A DNA stretch of 30,680 bases from DATLYF01 sp035575095. Lineage in GTDB: Bacteria; Pseudomonadota; Gammaproteobacteria; Competibacterales; Competibacteraceae. Within the stretch, counting starts at the first letter, position 1, and the number at the start of each line of letters is the position of its first letter. The notes below the pieces were generated by a model. That model was given only the letters and a program-made list of their open reading frames with translations. It had not been told where the DNA came from and made no database searches. Position numbers and translations under genes: made by a program. The DNA lies in assembly GCA_035575095.1 (NCBI GenBank), contig DATLYF010000172.1, forward strand, positions 1-30,680, written 5' to 3'. Positions 16,097 to 22,540 of the stretch are shown here, piece by piece.

Positions 16097-17491
16097 TCAT
16101 GGCGTGCCTCCGGGCCTGGCGCTGCGTCGGGCATGGGCAAGCAGGCTGAGCAGCGCGGTGGAAGCCAGGCGGCTACGCACCGAGTCGGCACGGCTGGTGA
16201 GAACGATGGGTACCCGCGCCCCGAGCACGATGCCGGCGCTGTCGGCCCCGGCCAGATAGGCCAGCTGTTTGGCCAGCATGTTGCCGGCCTCCAGGTCCGG
16301 CACCAGCAGAATGTCGGCCTGTCCCGCCACCGGCGAGACGATATGCTTGGCTTGTGCCGCTTCTAGGCTGATGGCGTTGTCGAAGGCCAGCGGACCATCG
16401 AGCAGCCCGCCGCTGATCTGGCCGCGGTCGGCCATCTTGCACAGCGCCGCCGCGTCCAGGGTGGCGGGCATCTTGGGATTGACCGTCTCCACCGCCGCCA
16501 GGATCGCCACCCGCGGCTGCTTGATGCCGAGCACGTGGGCCAGGTCGATGGCGTTCTGCACGATATCGCGCTTGTCCTCCAGGTCAGGTGTGATGTTGAT
16601 GGCGGCATCGGTGATCAGCAGCAGTCGCGGGTAGGTGGGCACGTCCATGACGAACACGTGGCTGATGCGCCGGGCGGTGCGCAGCCCGGTGCTCGCCGGC
16701 ATCACCGCCTCCATCAACTCGTCGGTGTGCAAACTGCCCTTCATGAGCGCCTCCACCACCCCGGCTCGGGCCAAAGCGACCGCCCGTTCGGCCGCGGCAT
16801 GGCTGTGCTCCACCGGCTCGAGGCGATAGGGGGTGAGGTCCACGCCCTCGGCCGCCGCTGCCGCCCGGATCTTGGCCTCCGGCCCGACCAGCACTGGCGT
16901 GATCAGACCGCGGCGGGCGGCTTCCACAGCCCCCAGCAGGGAATCGCGGTCGCAGGGATGGACCACGGCGCAGGACACCGGCGGCAGGCCGCTGCAGGCC
17001 TGCAGCAGGCGCCCGAAGGCATCGTGGCGGCGCAGCGAGAACTCGGGCAGCGTGACTTCGACGCTGTCGAGTTTCTCCCGCGGCGCCTGCACGGTGACCT
17101 CGCCGCTCACCAGCGGGTTGCCCTGCTCGTCCAGGCACAGACAGTCCAACAGCACCACTTGCCTGTCCGGATGTTTCTCGCGCACGCTCACCGTGGCGGT
17201 CAAGCGGCTGCCTACCGCCACCTCGCCCTGGTAGGCAAGCCTCTGCGTGAGGATCACGCTGCCGGGGCCAGGTAATCGGCTGCCGATGAGCGCGGCGATC
17301 AGCACCTCGCCGCCCAGCGCTTGGGTCTGCGCACGTCCCCCGATGCCATTGCCCGGATGGCCGCTGGCGAAGCGCCGCACATCGCCGGCGAACACCGCCA
17401 GCAGTTCCACATCCGCCGGGCTCAGGATACGGCTTACGCTGGCCGAGGCGCCGATGGTGATCTCGTCGAAGGTCAGGTTACGGATTTCCAT
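16097..17491 (-). CDS. MaoC-like hotdog domain fused to phosphate acetyl/butyryltransferase
   Basis: A 464-residue two-domain protein. Residues 1-140 resemble the MaoC enoyl-CoA hydratase part of 'bifunctional enoyl-CoA hydratase/phosphate acetyltransferase' proteins. Residues about 150-464 are a PTA_PTB acyltransferase domain with LITDAAINITPDLEDKRDIV and GLLDGPLAFDNAIS. The latter exchanges the CoA of an acyl-CoA for phosphate. The usual MaoC catalytic box GDxNPxH is not kept: the frame reads AGDVRRFASGHPGNG, so the aspartate (D37) remains but the histidine five residues on is lost. Hydratase activity is therefore doubtful. The start MEIRNLTFDE fits family proteins, though its ribosome site is weak. 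No acetate kinase gene is nearby. It is convergent with nadB (45-base gap). Confidence 0.85.
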   Translation of the reverse strand: MEIRNLTFDEITIGASASVSRILSPADVELLAVFAGDVRRFASGHPGNGIGGRAQTQALGGEVLIAALIGSRLPGPGSVILTQRLAYQGEVAVGSRLTATVSVREKHPDRQVVLLDCLCLDEQGNPLVSGEVTVQAPREKLDSVEVTLPEFSLRRHDAFGRLLQACSGLPPVSCAVVHPCDRDSLLGAVEAARRGLITPVLVGPEAKIRAAAAAEGVDLTPYRLEPVEHSHAAAERAVALARAGVVEALMKGSLHTDELMEAVMPASTGLRTARRISHVFVMDVPTYPRLLLITDAAINITPDLEDKRDIVQNAIDLAHVLGIKQPRVAILAAVETVNPKMPATLDAAALCKMADRGQISGGLLDGPLAFDNAISLEAAQAKHIVSPVAGQADILLVPDLEAGNMLAKQLAYLAGADSAGIVLGARVPIVLTSRADSVRSRLASTALLSLLAHARRSARPGGTP

Positions 17492-17603
17492 GGGTTTCAA
17501 TCTTTGCCGGTTGCAGAGCGACGCCGGCGATGCCGGCCGAGCTGATAGCCGACGAAGATACCCGCCTCCCGCCACAGGGTATTGACCCCGGTCACCTCCG
17601 TCG

Positions 17604-17852
17604 CTATTCCCTGAACATGAGCAGCGGGGTGCAAGTCAGATTGTGGCCTTTCCAGTAGATGTGAGTCACCCGGGCGACTACCACCTTGGCCGCGGCCGCG
17701 CTGATGTCCATCTTGATCAGCGCCCCGGGCTGGTTGCCGGAACCTTCCAGGATATTCACCTCCAGCACCCCCTCCAGACCGTGCTGCTCGAGCACTTCCC
17801 TGAGCTCCTCCGCGCTGACCCCGGGCGGAAGATTGCCGATGCTGATCACCAT
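17604..17852 (-). CDS. Small RRM-like protein
   Basis: An 82-residue protein that looks like a single RNA-recognition-motif domain. The N-terminal MVISIGNLPPG resembles an RNP2 strand, helix 1 is AEELREVLEQHG, and GNQPGALIKMD occupies the RNP1 position. The end ARVTHIYWKGHNLTCTPLL would supply the last strand. The aromatic residues that normally stack on RNA in RNP1 and RNP2 are missing, so RNA binding is not assured. The ATG at 17852 has a GAGGTG ribosome site five bases upstream; a GTG three codons earlier lies within that site and is less likely. It precedes the MaoC-PTA gene on the same strand by 112 bases. Function is unknown; the RRM assignment is by eye. Confidence 0.65.
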   Translation of the reverse strand: MVISIGNLPPGVSAEELREVLEQHGLEGVLEVNILEGSGNQPGALIKMDISAAAAKVVVARVTHIYWKGHNLTCTPLLMFRE

Positions 17853-17955
17853 GGCGCGCACCTCGGGTTGGCCAAGTCATCCATTGATATAGCCCAGTCC
17901 TGCTCACACCACTGTAACACCGGCAGATACAAGGACGCTCGATCAGGGCGACGGC

Positions 17956-18417
17956 TCAGCCATCCTGGGTCGCCTCCCAGGGTTCGCTGCGGCGTTGTAG
18001 CTGCGCGCGCAGGCGGCGCAGCGCATCGGCATCGGCGGCATCGCTCGGGATCACCAGGCCGCGGTGGCGGAGGCGACCGGTGCCAAACGCCAGCACCACT
18101 ACCCAGGACTGAACAAAGGCCGCGTGCAATTGTGCCGCCTGCCGCCGTCCATCGCCGTACTCCAGCCACCACCCTTGCTGCGCCATCCAGCCCAGCCGGC
18201 GCACGCAGACCGGCGAGCGCGGCACAGCGTAGCACCACCCCTGCCAGACGGCAGAGACGAGCACGAGAGGCACCAGGACCAGACGCATGGCCAGCGGGGC
18301 CGCAGCCAGGGCGAGCCCGAACAGGGCCAGCAGATGCAGGGCGGCCAGCACCGCCAGCAGGATGCGAGAGGGCCTCAGCTCAAGGCTGAAGGCCGGCGCG
18401 GATGCATTCGACGACAC
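17956..18417 (-). CDS. ygfX: YgfX-family membrane protein (CptA-like)
   Basis: A 153-residue protein with two adjacent N-terminal transmembrane helices (about 18-36 and 42-60) and a cytoplasmic tail, the layout of YgfX. The start of the conserved part is FSLELRPSRILL, and WWLEYGDGRR and VVLAFGTGRLRHRGLVIPSD follow, as in family members. In E. coli ygfX lies next to sdhE (ygfY) and was described as a toxin (CptA) acting on cytoskeletal proteins, a claim that has been questioned. The GTG at 18417 overlaps the end of sdhE by 38 bases; no later start codon would keep the conserved N-terminus, so the overlap seems real. Confidence 0.8.
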   Translation of the reverse strand: MSSNASAPAFSLELRPSRILLAVLAALHLLALFGLALAAAPLAMRLVLVPLVLVSAVWQGWCYAVPRSPVCVRRLGWMAQQGWWLEYGDGRRQAAQLHAAFVQSWVVVLAFGTGRLRHRGLVIPSDAADADALRRLRAQLQRRSEPWEATQDG

Positions 18418-18622
18418 GGCGGACCACCTCGTCCGTGGGGATCTCGCGGCCGATCAGATAGGCGTAGAGCTGCGGGTCCTGCAACTCGAGCAGATGGTGG
18501 AAAGCCTGACGCTCTGCGGCCGAGGCGCCATCGTAGTGCCGCTCCAGATAGGCGAGCAGTAGCACGTCCAGTTCCTTCATGCCGCGCCGGCAGCGCCAAA
18601 TCAGCTTGGAACGTTCGCTCAT
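18380..18622 (-). CDS. sdhE: Succinate dehydrogenase flavinylation factor SdhE
   Basis: An 80-residue helical protein of the SdhE/YgfY/SDHAF2 family. The conserved RGxxE motif is present as CRRGMKELD near residues 10-18, and the helix ending LQDPQLYAYLIG is also typical. SdhE promotes covalent attachment of FAD to SdhA. It is encoded directly downstream of sdhCDAB here, so its partner is in the same cluster. The ATG at 18622 gives the family start MSERSKLIW, and a 12-residue in-frame extension is not conserved. The 101-base gap to sdhB is filled by two inverted repeats, so it may be expressed less than the sdh genes or from its own promoter. Confidence 0.93.
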   Translation of the reverse strand: MSERSKLIWRCRRGMKELDVLLLAYLERHYDGASAAERQAFHHLLELQDPQLYAYLIGREIPTDEVVRRVVECIRAGLQP

Positions 18623-18643
18623 GAACAATCCTTGACTCGAAAT

Positions 18644-18704
18644 ATCCCTCTCCCACACGCGGGAGAGGGATGGCCCGGCACACCCTTCCCCTGAAGGGAA
18701 AGGG
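18644..18704. repeat. Pair of inverted repeats between sdhB and sdhE (REP-like)
   Basis: Two neighbouring palindromes fill the gap. The first has an 11-bp perfect stem: ATCCCTCTCCC (18644-18654) pairs with GGGAGAGGGAT (18661-18671) around a 6-base loop. The second pairs CCCTTCCC (18683-18690) with GGGAAAGGG (18696-18704) with one bulged base. Such C-rich/G-rich doublets resemble REP or BIME elements scattered between genes in many Gammaproteobacteria. They could end or weaken transcription from sdhB into sdhE or protect the 3' end of the sdhCDAB message. No other copy was noticed in this window. Confidence 0.6.
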
Positions 18705-18723
18705 CGATCAGGCAGTCAATGCC

Positions 18724-19503
18724 TCAGCGCCGCAGCACCATGAGTTTCTTGATCTCGGCGATGGCCTTGGCCGGGTTGAGGCCCTTCGGGCAGGTCCGCG
18801 TGCAATTCATGATGGTGTGGCAGCGGTATAGCCGGAACGGATCCTCCAGGGCATCCAGGCGCTCACCGGTGAACTCGTCACGGGAATCGGCGATCCAGCG
18901 GTAAGCCTGCAACAGAATGGCCGGCCCCAGGTAGCGTTCGCCGTTCCACCAGTAGCTCGGGCACGAGGTCGAGCAGCAGGCGCAGAGGATGCACTCGTAG
19001 AGCCCATCGAGCTTGGCGCGATCCTCCTTGGACTGCAGCCGCTCGCGATCCGGCGGCGGCGGGGTCTGGGTCTGCAGCCAGGGCTTGATCGAGGCGTACT
19101 GGGCGTAGAAGTGGGTGAGATCCGGCACCAGGTCCTTGATCACCGGCATATGCGGCAAGGGATAGATCTTCACGTCCCCCGGGATGTCGTCGATGGCCTT
19201 GATGCACGCCAGGGTGTTGGTGCCATCGATGTTCATCGCGCACGAGCCGCAGATGCCCTCGCGGCAGGAGCGGCGGAAGGTCAGGGTCGGATCGATCTCG
19301 TTCTTGATCTTGATCAGCGCATCCAGGACCATCGGACCGCAGTTGCCCACGTCCACCTGATATTCATCCAGGCGCGGATTCTCGCCGGAATCCGGATCCC
19401 AACGGTAGATCTTGAAGGTCCTGACCTTCTTCGCCTCCTGCGGAGCGTAGTAGGTCTTGCCGCGGCCCACGATGGAGTTGGCCGGTAGCTTGAACTGAGC
19501 CAT
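18724..19503 (-). CDS. sdhB: Succinate dehydrogenase iron-sulfur subunit
   Basis: A 259-residue Fe-S subunit that passes electrons from SdhA to the quinone site. The [2Fe-2S] ligands are C80, C85, C88 and C100 (CREGICGSCAM). The [4Fe-4S] and [3Fe-4S] ligands lie in CILCACCSTSCP (171-182) and CHTIMNCTRTCPKGLNP. The quinone-site tryptophan is within SYWWNGERYLGP. The sequence is closer to mitochondrial SDHB than to E. coli SdhB: YPLPHMPVIKDLVPDL and KLDGLYECILCACC are almost word-for-word mitochondrial, and the protein is about 20 residues longer than the 238 of E. coli. It follows sdhA after 19 bases. Confidence 0.98.
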   Translation of the reverse strand: MAQFKLPANSIVGRGKTYYAPQEAKKVRTFKIYRWDPDSGENPRLDEYQVDVGNCGPMVLDALIKIKNEIDPTLTFRRSCREGICGSCAMNIDGTNTLACIKAIDDIPGDVKIYPLPHMPVIKDLVPDLTHFYAQYASIKPWLQTQTPPPPDRERLQSKEDRAKLDGLYECILCACCSTSCPSYWWNGERYLGPAILLQAYRWIADSRDEFTGERLDALEDPFRLYRCHTIMNCTRTCPKGLNPAKAIAEIKKLMVLRR

Positions 19504-19522
19504 TGCAACTCTCCTCGACCGA

Positions 19523-21313
19523 TCAATAGACGCGCTTCTTGGGCGGAATGACCTCGACTTCGTCGGTCAGCGTGTGCATGTGCACCGGCCGATAGTCGAT
19601 GCGCACCCGGCTGTTCTCGTCCATCCAGGTCAGGGTGTGCTTCATCCACTGCTCGTCGTCGCGTTCCGGATAGTCCTCACGGGCATGGGCGCCACGGCTC
19701 TCGGTACGGTTCAGCGCCGCGTTGATGGACACCGTGGCACAGCCCAGCAGGTTCTCCAGCTCCAGGGTTTCCACCAGATCGGAGTTCCAGATCAGGCTGC
19801 GGTCGGCGACGCGCACGTCGGCGAAGGCGGCCTGGATCTGCCTCATCCTGTCCACGCCCTCCTGCATGGACTCGCCGGTGCGGAACACCGCCGCGTGGTT
19901 CTGCATGGTGCGCTGCATCTCCAGGCGCAGCTTGGCGGTGGGCTGCGAACCGTTGGCATTGCGCAGGCGGTCGAAGCGGGTGAGGATGGCATCCACCGCC
20001 TTGGCTGGCAGCGGTCGCTGCGGCGCGCCGGGCTTGAGCAGCTCGGCGCAGCGGTTGGCGGCAGCGCGGCCGAACACCACCAGGTCGAGCAGCGAGTTGG
20101 AGCCCAAGCGGTTGGCGCCGTGCACCGACACGCAAGCGGCTTCGCCGATGGCCATCAGGCCCGGCACCACCGCTTCGGGATTGCCGTCGCGCAGGTCGGT
20201 GACCTCGCCGTGGTAGTTGGTGGGAATGCCGCCCATGTTGTAGTGAACGGTCGGGATCACCGGGATGGGCTCCTTGGTCACGTCCACGCCGGCGAAGATC
20301 TTGGCGCTCTCGGAGATGCCGGGCAGGCGTTCGTGGAGCACCTCGGGGCCGAGATGTTCCAGATGCAGGTGGATGTGGTCCTTGTGCTCGCCCACGCCGC
20401 GCCCCTCACGGATCTCGATGGTCATGGCGCGCGACACCACATCGCGGGAGGCCAGATCCTTGGCGTTGGGGGCGTAGCGCTCCATGAAGCGCTCGCCCTT
20501 GGAGTTGGTGAGATAACCGCCCTCGCCGCGGGCGCCCTCAGTGATCAGGCAGCCGGAGCCGTAGATGCCGGTGGGATGGAACTGGGTAAATTCCATATCC
20601 ATGAGTGGCAGCCCCGCGCGCAGCACCATGCCGTTACCGTCGCCGGTACAGGTATGGGCCGAGGTGCAGGAGAAGAAGGCGCGGCCGTAGCCGCCGGTGG
20701 CGAGCACGGTCATCTGCGCCCGGAAGGCGTGCAGGGTCCCATCGGACAGATCCCAGGCCAGCACGCCGCGGCACTGCCCGTCTTCCATGATCAGGTCGAT
20801 GGCGAAGTACTCGATGAAGAATTCCGCCTCGTGCTTGAGCGACTGCTGGTACAGGGTGTGCAGGATGGCGTGGCCGGTGCGGTCGGCGGCGGCGCAGGTG
20901 CGCTGGGCCTGACCCTGACCGTAGTTGGTAGTCATGCCGCCGAACGGGCGCTGGTAGATCTTGCCTTCCTCGGTGCGGGAGAACGGCACGCCGTAGTGCT
21001 CCAGCTCGATGATGGCCGGGATGGCCTCGCGGCACATGTACTCGATGGCGTCCTGGTCGCCGAGCCAGTCGGAGCCCTTGACAGTGTCGTACATGTGCCA
21101 GCGCCAGTCGTCCGGGCCCATGTTGCCGAGCGCGGCGGAGATGCCGCCCTGGGCGGCCACGGTGTGCGAGCGGGTGGGGAAGACCTTGGTCACACAGGCG
21201 GTCTTCAGGCCCTTGACTGCCATGCCGAAGGTGGCGCGCAAGCCAGCGCCGCCGGCGCCCACCACGACGACGTCATAGGTGTGCTCGATGATCTTGTAGT
21301 CGGTGGTAGCCAT
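19523..21313 (-). CDS. sdhA: Succinate dehydrogenase flavoprotein subunit
   Basis: A 596-residue flavoprotein that oxidises succinate to fumarate. The FAD-binding GAGGAGLRA (19-27) is present, and the histidine that carries covalent FAD is H50 in RSHTVAAQGG. FTQFHPTGIYG, SEGARG-like TEGARGEGGYL and HYNMGGIPTNY mark the active site region. The stretches IREGRGVGEHKDHIHLHLEH and KIFAGVDVTKEPIPVIP resemble mitochondrial/alphaproteobacterial SDHA rather than the E. coli type. An SdhE gene downstream and an SDHAF4-type gene upstream would both serve this subunit. Its ATG is preceded by GGAGG, 9 bases after sdhD ends. Confidence 0.98.
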   Translation of the reverse strand: MATTDYKIIEHTYDVVVVGAGGAGLRATFGMAVKGLKTACVTKVFPTRSHTVAAQGGISAALGNMGPDDWRWHMYDTVKGSDWLGDQDAIEYMCREAIPAIIELEHYGVPFSRTEEGKIYQRPFGGMTTNYGQGQAQRTCAAADRTGHAILHTLYQQSLKHEAEFFIEYFAIDLIMEDGQCRGVLAWDLSDGTLHAFRAQMTVLATGGYGRAFFSCTSAHTCTGDGNGMVLRAGLPLMDMEFTQFHPTGIYGSGCLITEGARGEGGYLTNSKGERFMERYAPNAKDLASRDVVSRAMTIEIREGRGVGEHKDHIHLHLEHLGPEVLHERLPGISESAKIFAGVDVTKEPIPVIPTVHYNMGGIPTNYHGEVTDLRDGNPEAVVPGLMAIGEAACVSVHGANRLGSNSLLDLVVFGRAAANRCAELLKPGAPQRPLPAKAVDAILTRFDRLRNANGSQPTAKLRLEMQRTMQNHAAVFRTGESMQEGVDRMRQIQAAFADVRVADRSLIWNSDLVETLELENLLGCATVSINAALNRTESRGAHAREDYPERDDEQWMKHTLTWMDENSRVRIDYRPVHMHTLTDEVEVIPPKKRVY

Positions 21314-21322
21314 GTGACGAAC

Positions 21323-21703
21323 TCAACCTCCGAAGGCGACGCGCAGGACGGCGACGATGCCGGTGGCACCCAGCAGCACGATGACGAAGTTGGTGGCCAG
21401 CAGTGCGGCCATCTTGACGCCCTCGGCGTGGACGTAGTCTTCGATCACGACCTGCAAGCCGAGCTTGGCGTGATAGAACAGGGTGAACAGGAACACGACC
21501 AGCAGCGCGGTATTGAAGGGCCGGCGCATCCACTCCACTACGGCGGCGTAGTCGGCACCCACCAGCGACAACAGCGAGATGACGAACCACAATACCAGCG
21601 GCACCAGGGCGACGGCGGTGACGCGCTGCGCCCACCAGTGCTGCACACCCTCTTTGGCGGAACCCAGGCCGCGCACGCGGCCCAGAGGCGTACGGAGACT
21701 CAT
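21323..21703 (-). CDS. sdhD: Succinate dehydrogenase membrane anchor subunit SdhD
   Basis: A 126-residue membrane subunit with three transmembrane helices (about 28-50, 63-84 and 98-121). The segment FYHAKLGLQVVIEDYVH includes H78, a likely haem b ligand or its neighbour, and the D89-Y90 pair, equivalent to D82-Y83 of E. coli at the quinone site. With SdhC it anchors the complex and binds ubiquinone. It begins 13 bases after sdhC and ends 9 bases before sdhA, in a tight operon. Confidence 0.95.
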   Translation of the reverse strand: MSLRTPLGRVRGLGSAKEGVQHWWAQRVTAVALVPLVLWFVISLLSLVGADYAAVVEWMRRPFNTALLVVFLFTLFYHAKLGLQVVIEDYVHAEGVKMAALLATNFVIVLLGATGIVAVLRVAFGG

Positions 21704-21716
21704 GATGGCTTCCTTC

Positions 21717-22103
21717 TCAGGCGGTGGCGAGCAGCCAGGTCAACAGGGTCAGCGCGATGGAGGCGGCGATTACGGCCTTGCCGGTCTTGTAGACGGTGGG
21801 GATATCGAAACCGTAGCCGGCGTCCCAGAACAGATGGCGGATGCCATTGCAGAGGTGATAGAACAGCGCCCAGGTCCAGGCGAACAAGAACAACTGACCC
21901 AGCATCGAGCCCAGCACGCGCTGGGCGTCATGGTAACTCTCCTCGCCGCCGGCCACTCCCACCAGCCAGTAGACCAGCAATGGGGAGCCGAGTGACAGCA
22001 AGATGCCGGTGATGCGGTGCGTGATGGAGAGAACGGAGGTGAGCTGCGGTTTGTAATACGGGCCTATCATGAACGGCGACAACGGCCGCTTGTCCGTCGA
22101 CAT
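21717..22103 (-). CDS. sdhC: Succinate dehydrogenase cytochrome b556 subunit SdhC
   Basis: A 128-residue membrane subunit with three transmembrane helices. SITHRITG carries the quinone-site serine and arginine (S26, R30, equivalent to S27 and R31 in E. coli), and H83 in YHLCNGIRHLFWD matches the haem b ligand H84. The start MSTDKRPLSPF at 22103 is the usual SdhC start; a GTG nine bases upstream is possible but not conserved. GAGG lies about 9-12 bases before the ATG. It is the first gene of sdhCDAB, and the 155-base region before it holds a palindrome and -10-like sequence. Confidence 0.96.
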   Translation of the reverse strand: MSTDKRPLSPFMIGPYYKPQLTSVLSITHRITGILLSLGSPLLVYWLVGVAGGEESYHDAQRVLGSMLGQLFLFAWTWALFYHLCNGIRHLFWDAGYGFDIPTVYKTGKAVIAASIALTLLTWLLATA

Positions 22104-22169
22104 GGGTAGCACCTCGTGTATTTCATGATGTTTATTGTTGAGCGAGCGAATCCTCTGGGCGCTCGGCGC

Positions 22170-22196
22170 GTTATATTACCATTGTTGCATTGCAAC
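22170..22196 (-). promoter_or_regulatory. Candidate sdhC promoter region with palindrome
   Basis: The minus strand has an AT-rich -10-like TATAAC at 22175-22170, overlapping TAATAT at 22178-22173. Just upstream is a 13-base palindrome, GTTGC-AAT-GCAAC on the minus strand (22196-22184), symmetric apart from its centre. A -35 box at normal spacing is poor, so an activator or operator role for the palindrome is possible. An 11-base part, GCAATGCAACA, recurs at 22487-22497. The leader to sdhC would be about 60 bases. This is inference from sequence. Confidence 0.35.
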
Positions 22197-22258
22197 CGCT
22201 GGTTCTCGTAACGCGCCTGTAGCCTTCGCCGGGTAATCCCGCAGGCCTGGCAGCAGCC

Positions 22259-22435
22259 TCAGAAGTCGATACAGCGGCCACCCTTCTCCCAGTCCCCGTA
22301 ACGGGTGGGCTCCGGTCCTTTGGGACCTCCGATTTCCTTGGGCGGTTGGCGGGGCGCCTCGGCAGACGGCGCAGGGGTGACCGCGGGCGCGGTCGGCGGG
22401 GTATCATGGGCGGGCTTGGACGGGCTATCGGACAT
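22259..22435 (-). CDS. SDHAF4-type succinate dehydrogenase assembly factor (DUF1674)
   Basis: A 58-residue protein, easily missed because of its size. The first 30 residues are Pro/Ala-rich and probably disordered. The C-terminus, GGPKGPEPTRYGDWEKGGRC followed by IDF and the stop, is the DUF1674 signature and matches the end of eukaryotic SDHAF4 almost residue for residue. SDHAF4 binds free flavinylated SDHA, blocks side reactions and helps it join SDHB. The ATG at 22435 has a perfect GGAGG site (22446-22442). It sits 155 bases upstream of sdhC on the same strand, so it can be co-expressed with its target complex. The overlapping longer frame on the same strand (22171-22407) is a shadow. Confidence 0.9.
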   Translation of the reverse strand: MSDSPSKPAHDTPPTAPAVTPAPSAEAPRQPPKEIGGPKGPEPTRYGDWEKGGRCIDF

Positions 22436-22460
22436 GCTTCACCTCCGCAGAAACTTTATT

Positions 22461-22490
22461 ATTATGTGGTCCGCCTTCCGCCTTGCGCAA
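22461..22490 (-). promoter_or_regulatory. Candidate promoter of the SDHAF4-type gene
   Basis: The minus strand has a CATAAT -10-like box (22466-22461), an 18-base spacer and a weak TTGCGC -35 (22490-22485) inside the 8-base palindrome TTGCGCAA. Transcription would start near 22453, about 18 bases before the ATG. The 105-base spacer also separates this gene from divergent ygfZ. Only the -10 is convincing. Confidence 0.35.
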
Positions 22491-22540
22491 TGCAACATCG
22501 AGACTCCTCAGCCATCCTCCCGGCACGCCAAGGAAACCCC

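Noticed and set aside
19574..22012. An 812-codon open frame on the plus strand across sdhA-sdhD-sdhC
   Set aside because: It is antisense to three clear sdh genes, its product has low-complexity His/Gly/Ala composition and no known domain. Long shadow frames are expected at this GC content.
22171..22407. A 78-codon minus-strand frame in the sdhC-ygfZ gap
   Set aside because: Arg/Pro-rich and out of frame with the convincing DUF1674 gene that overlaps it.
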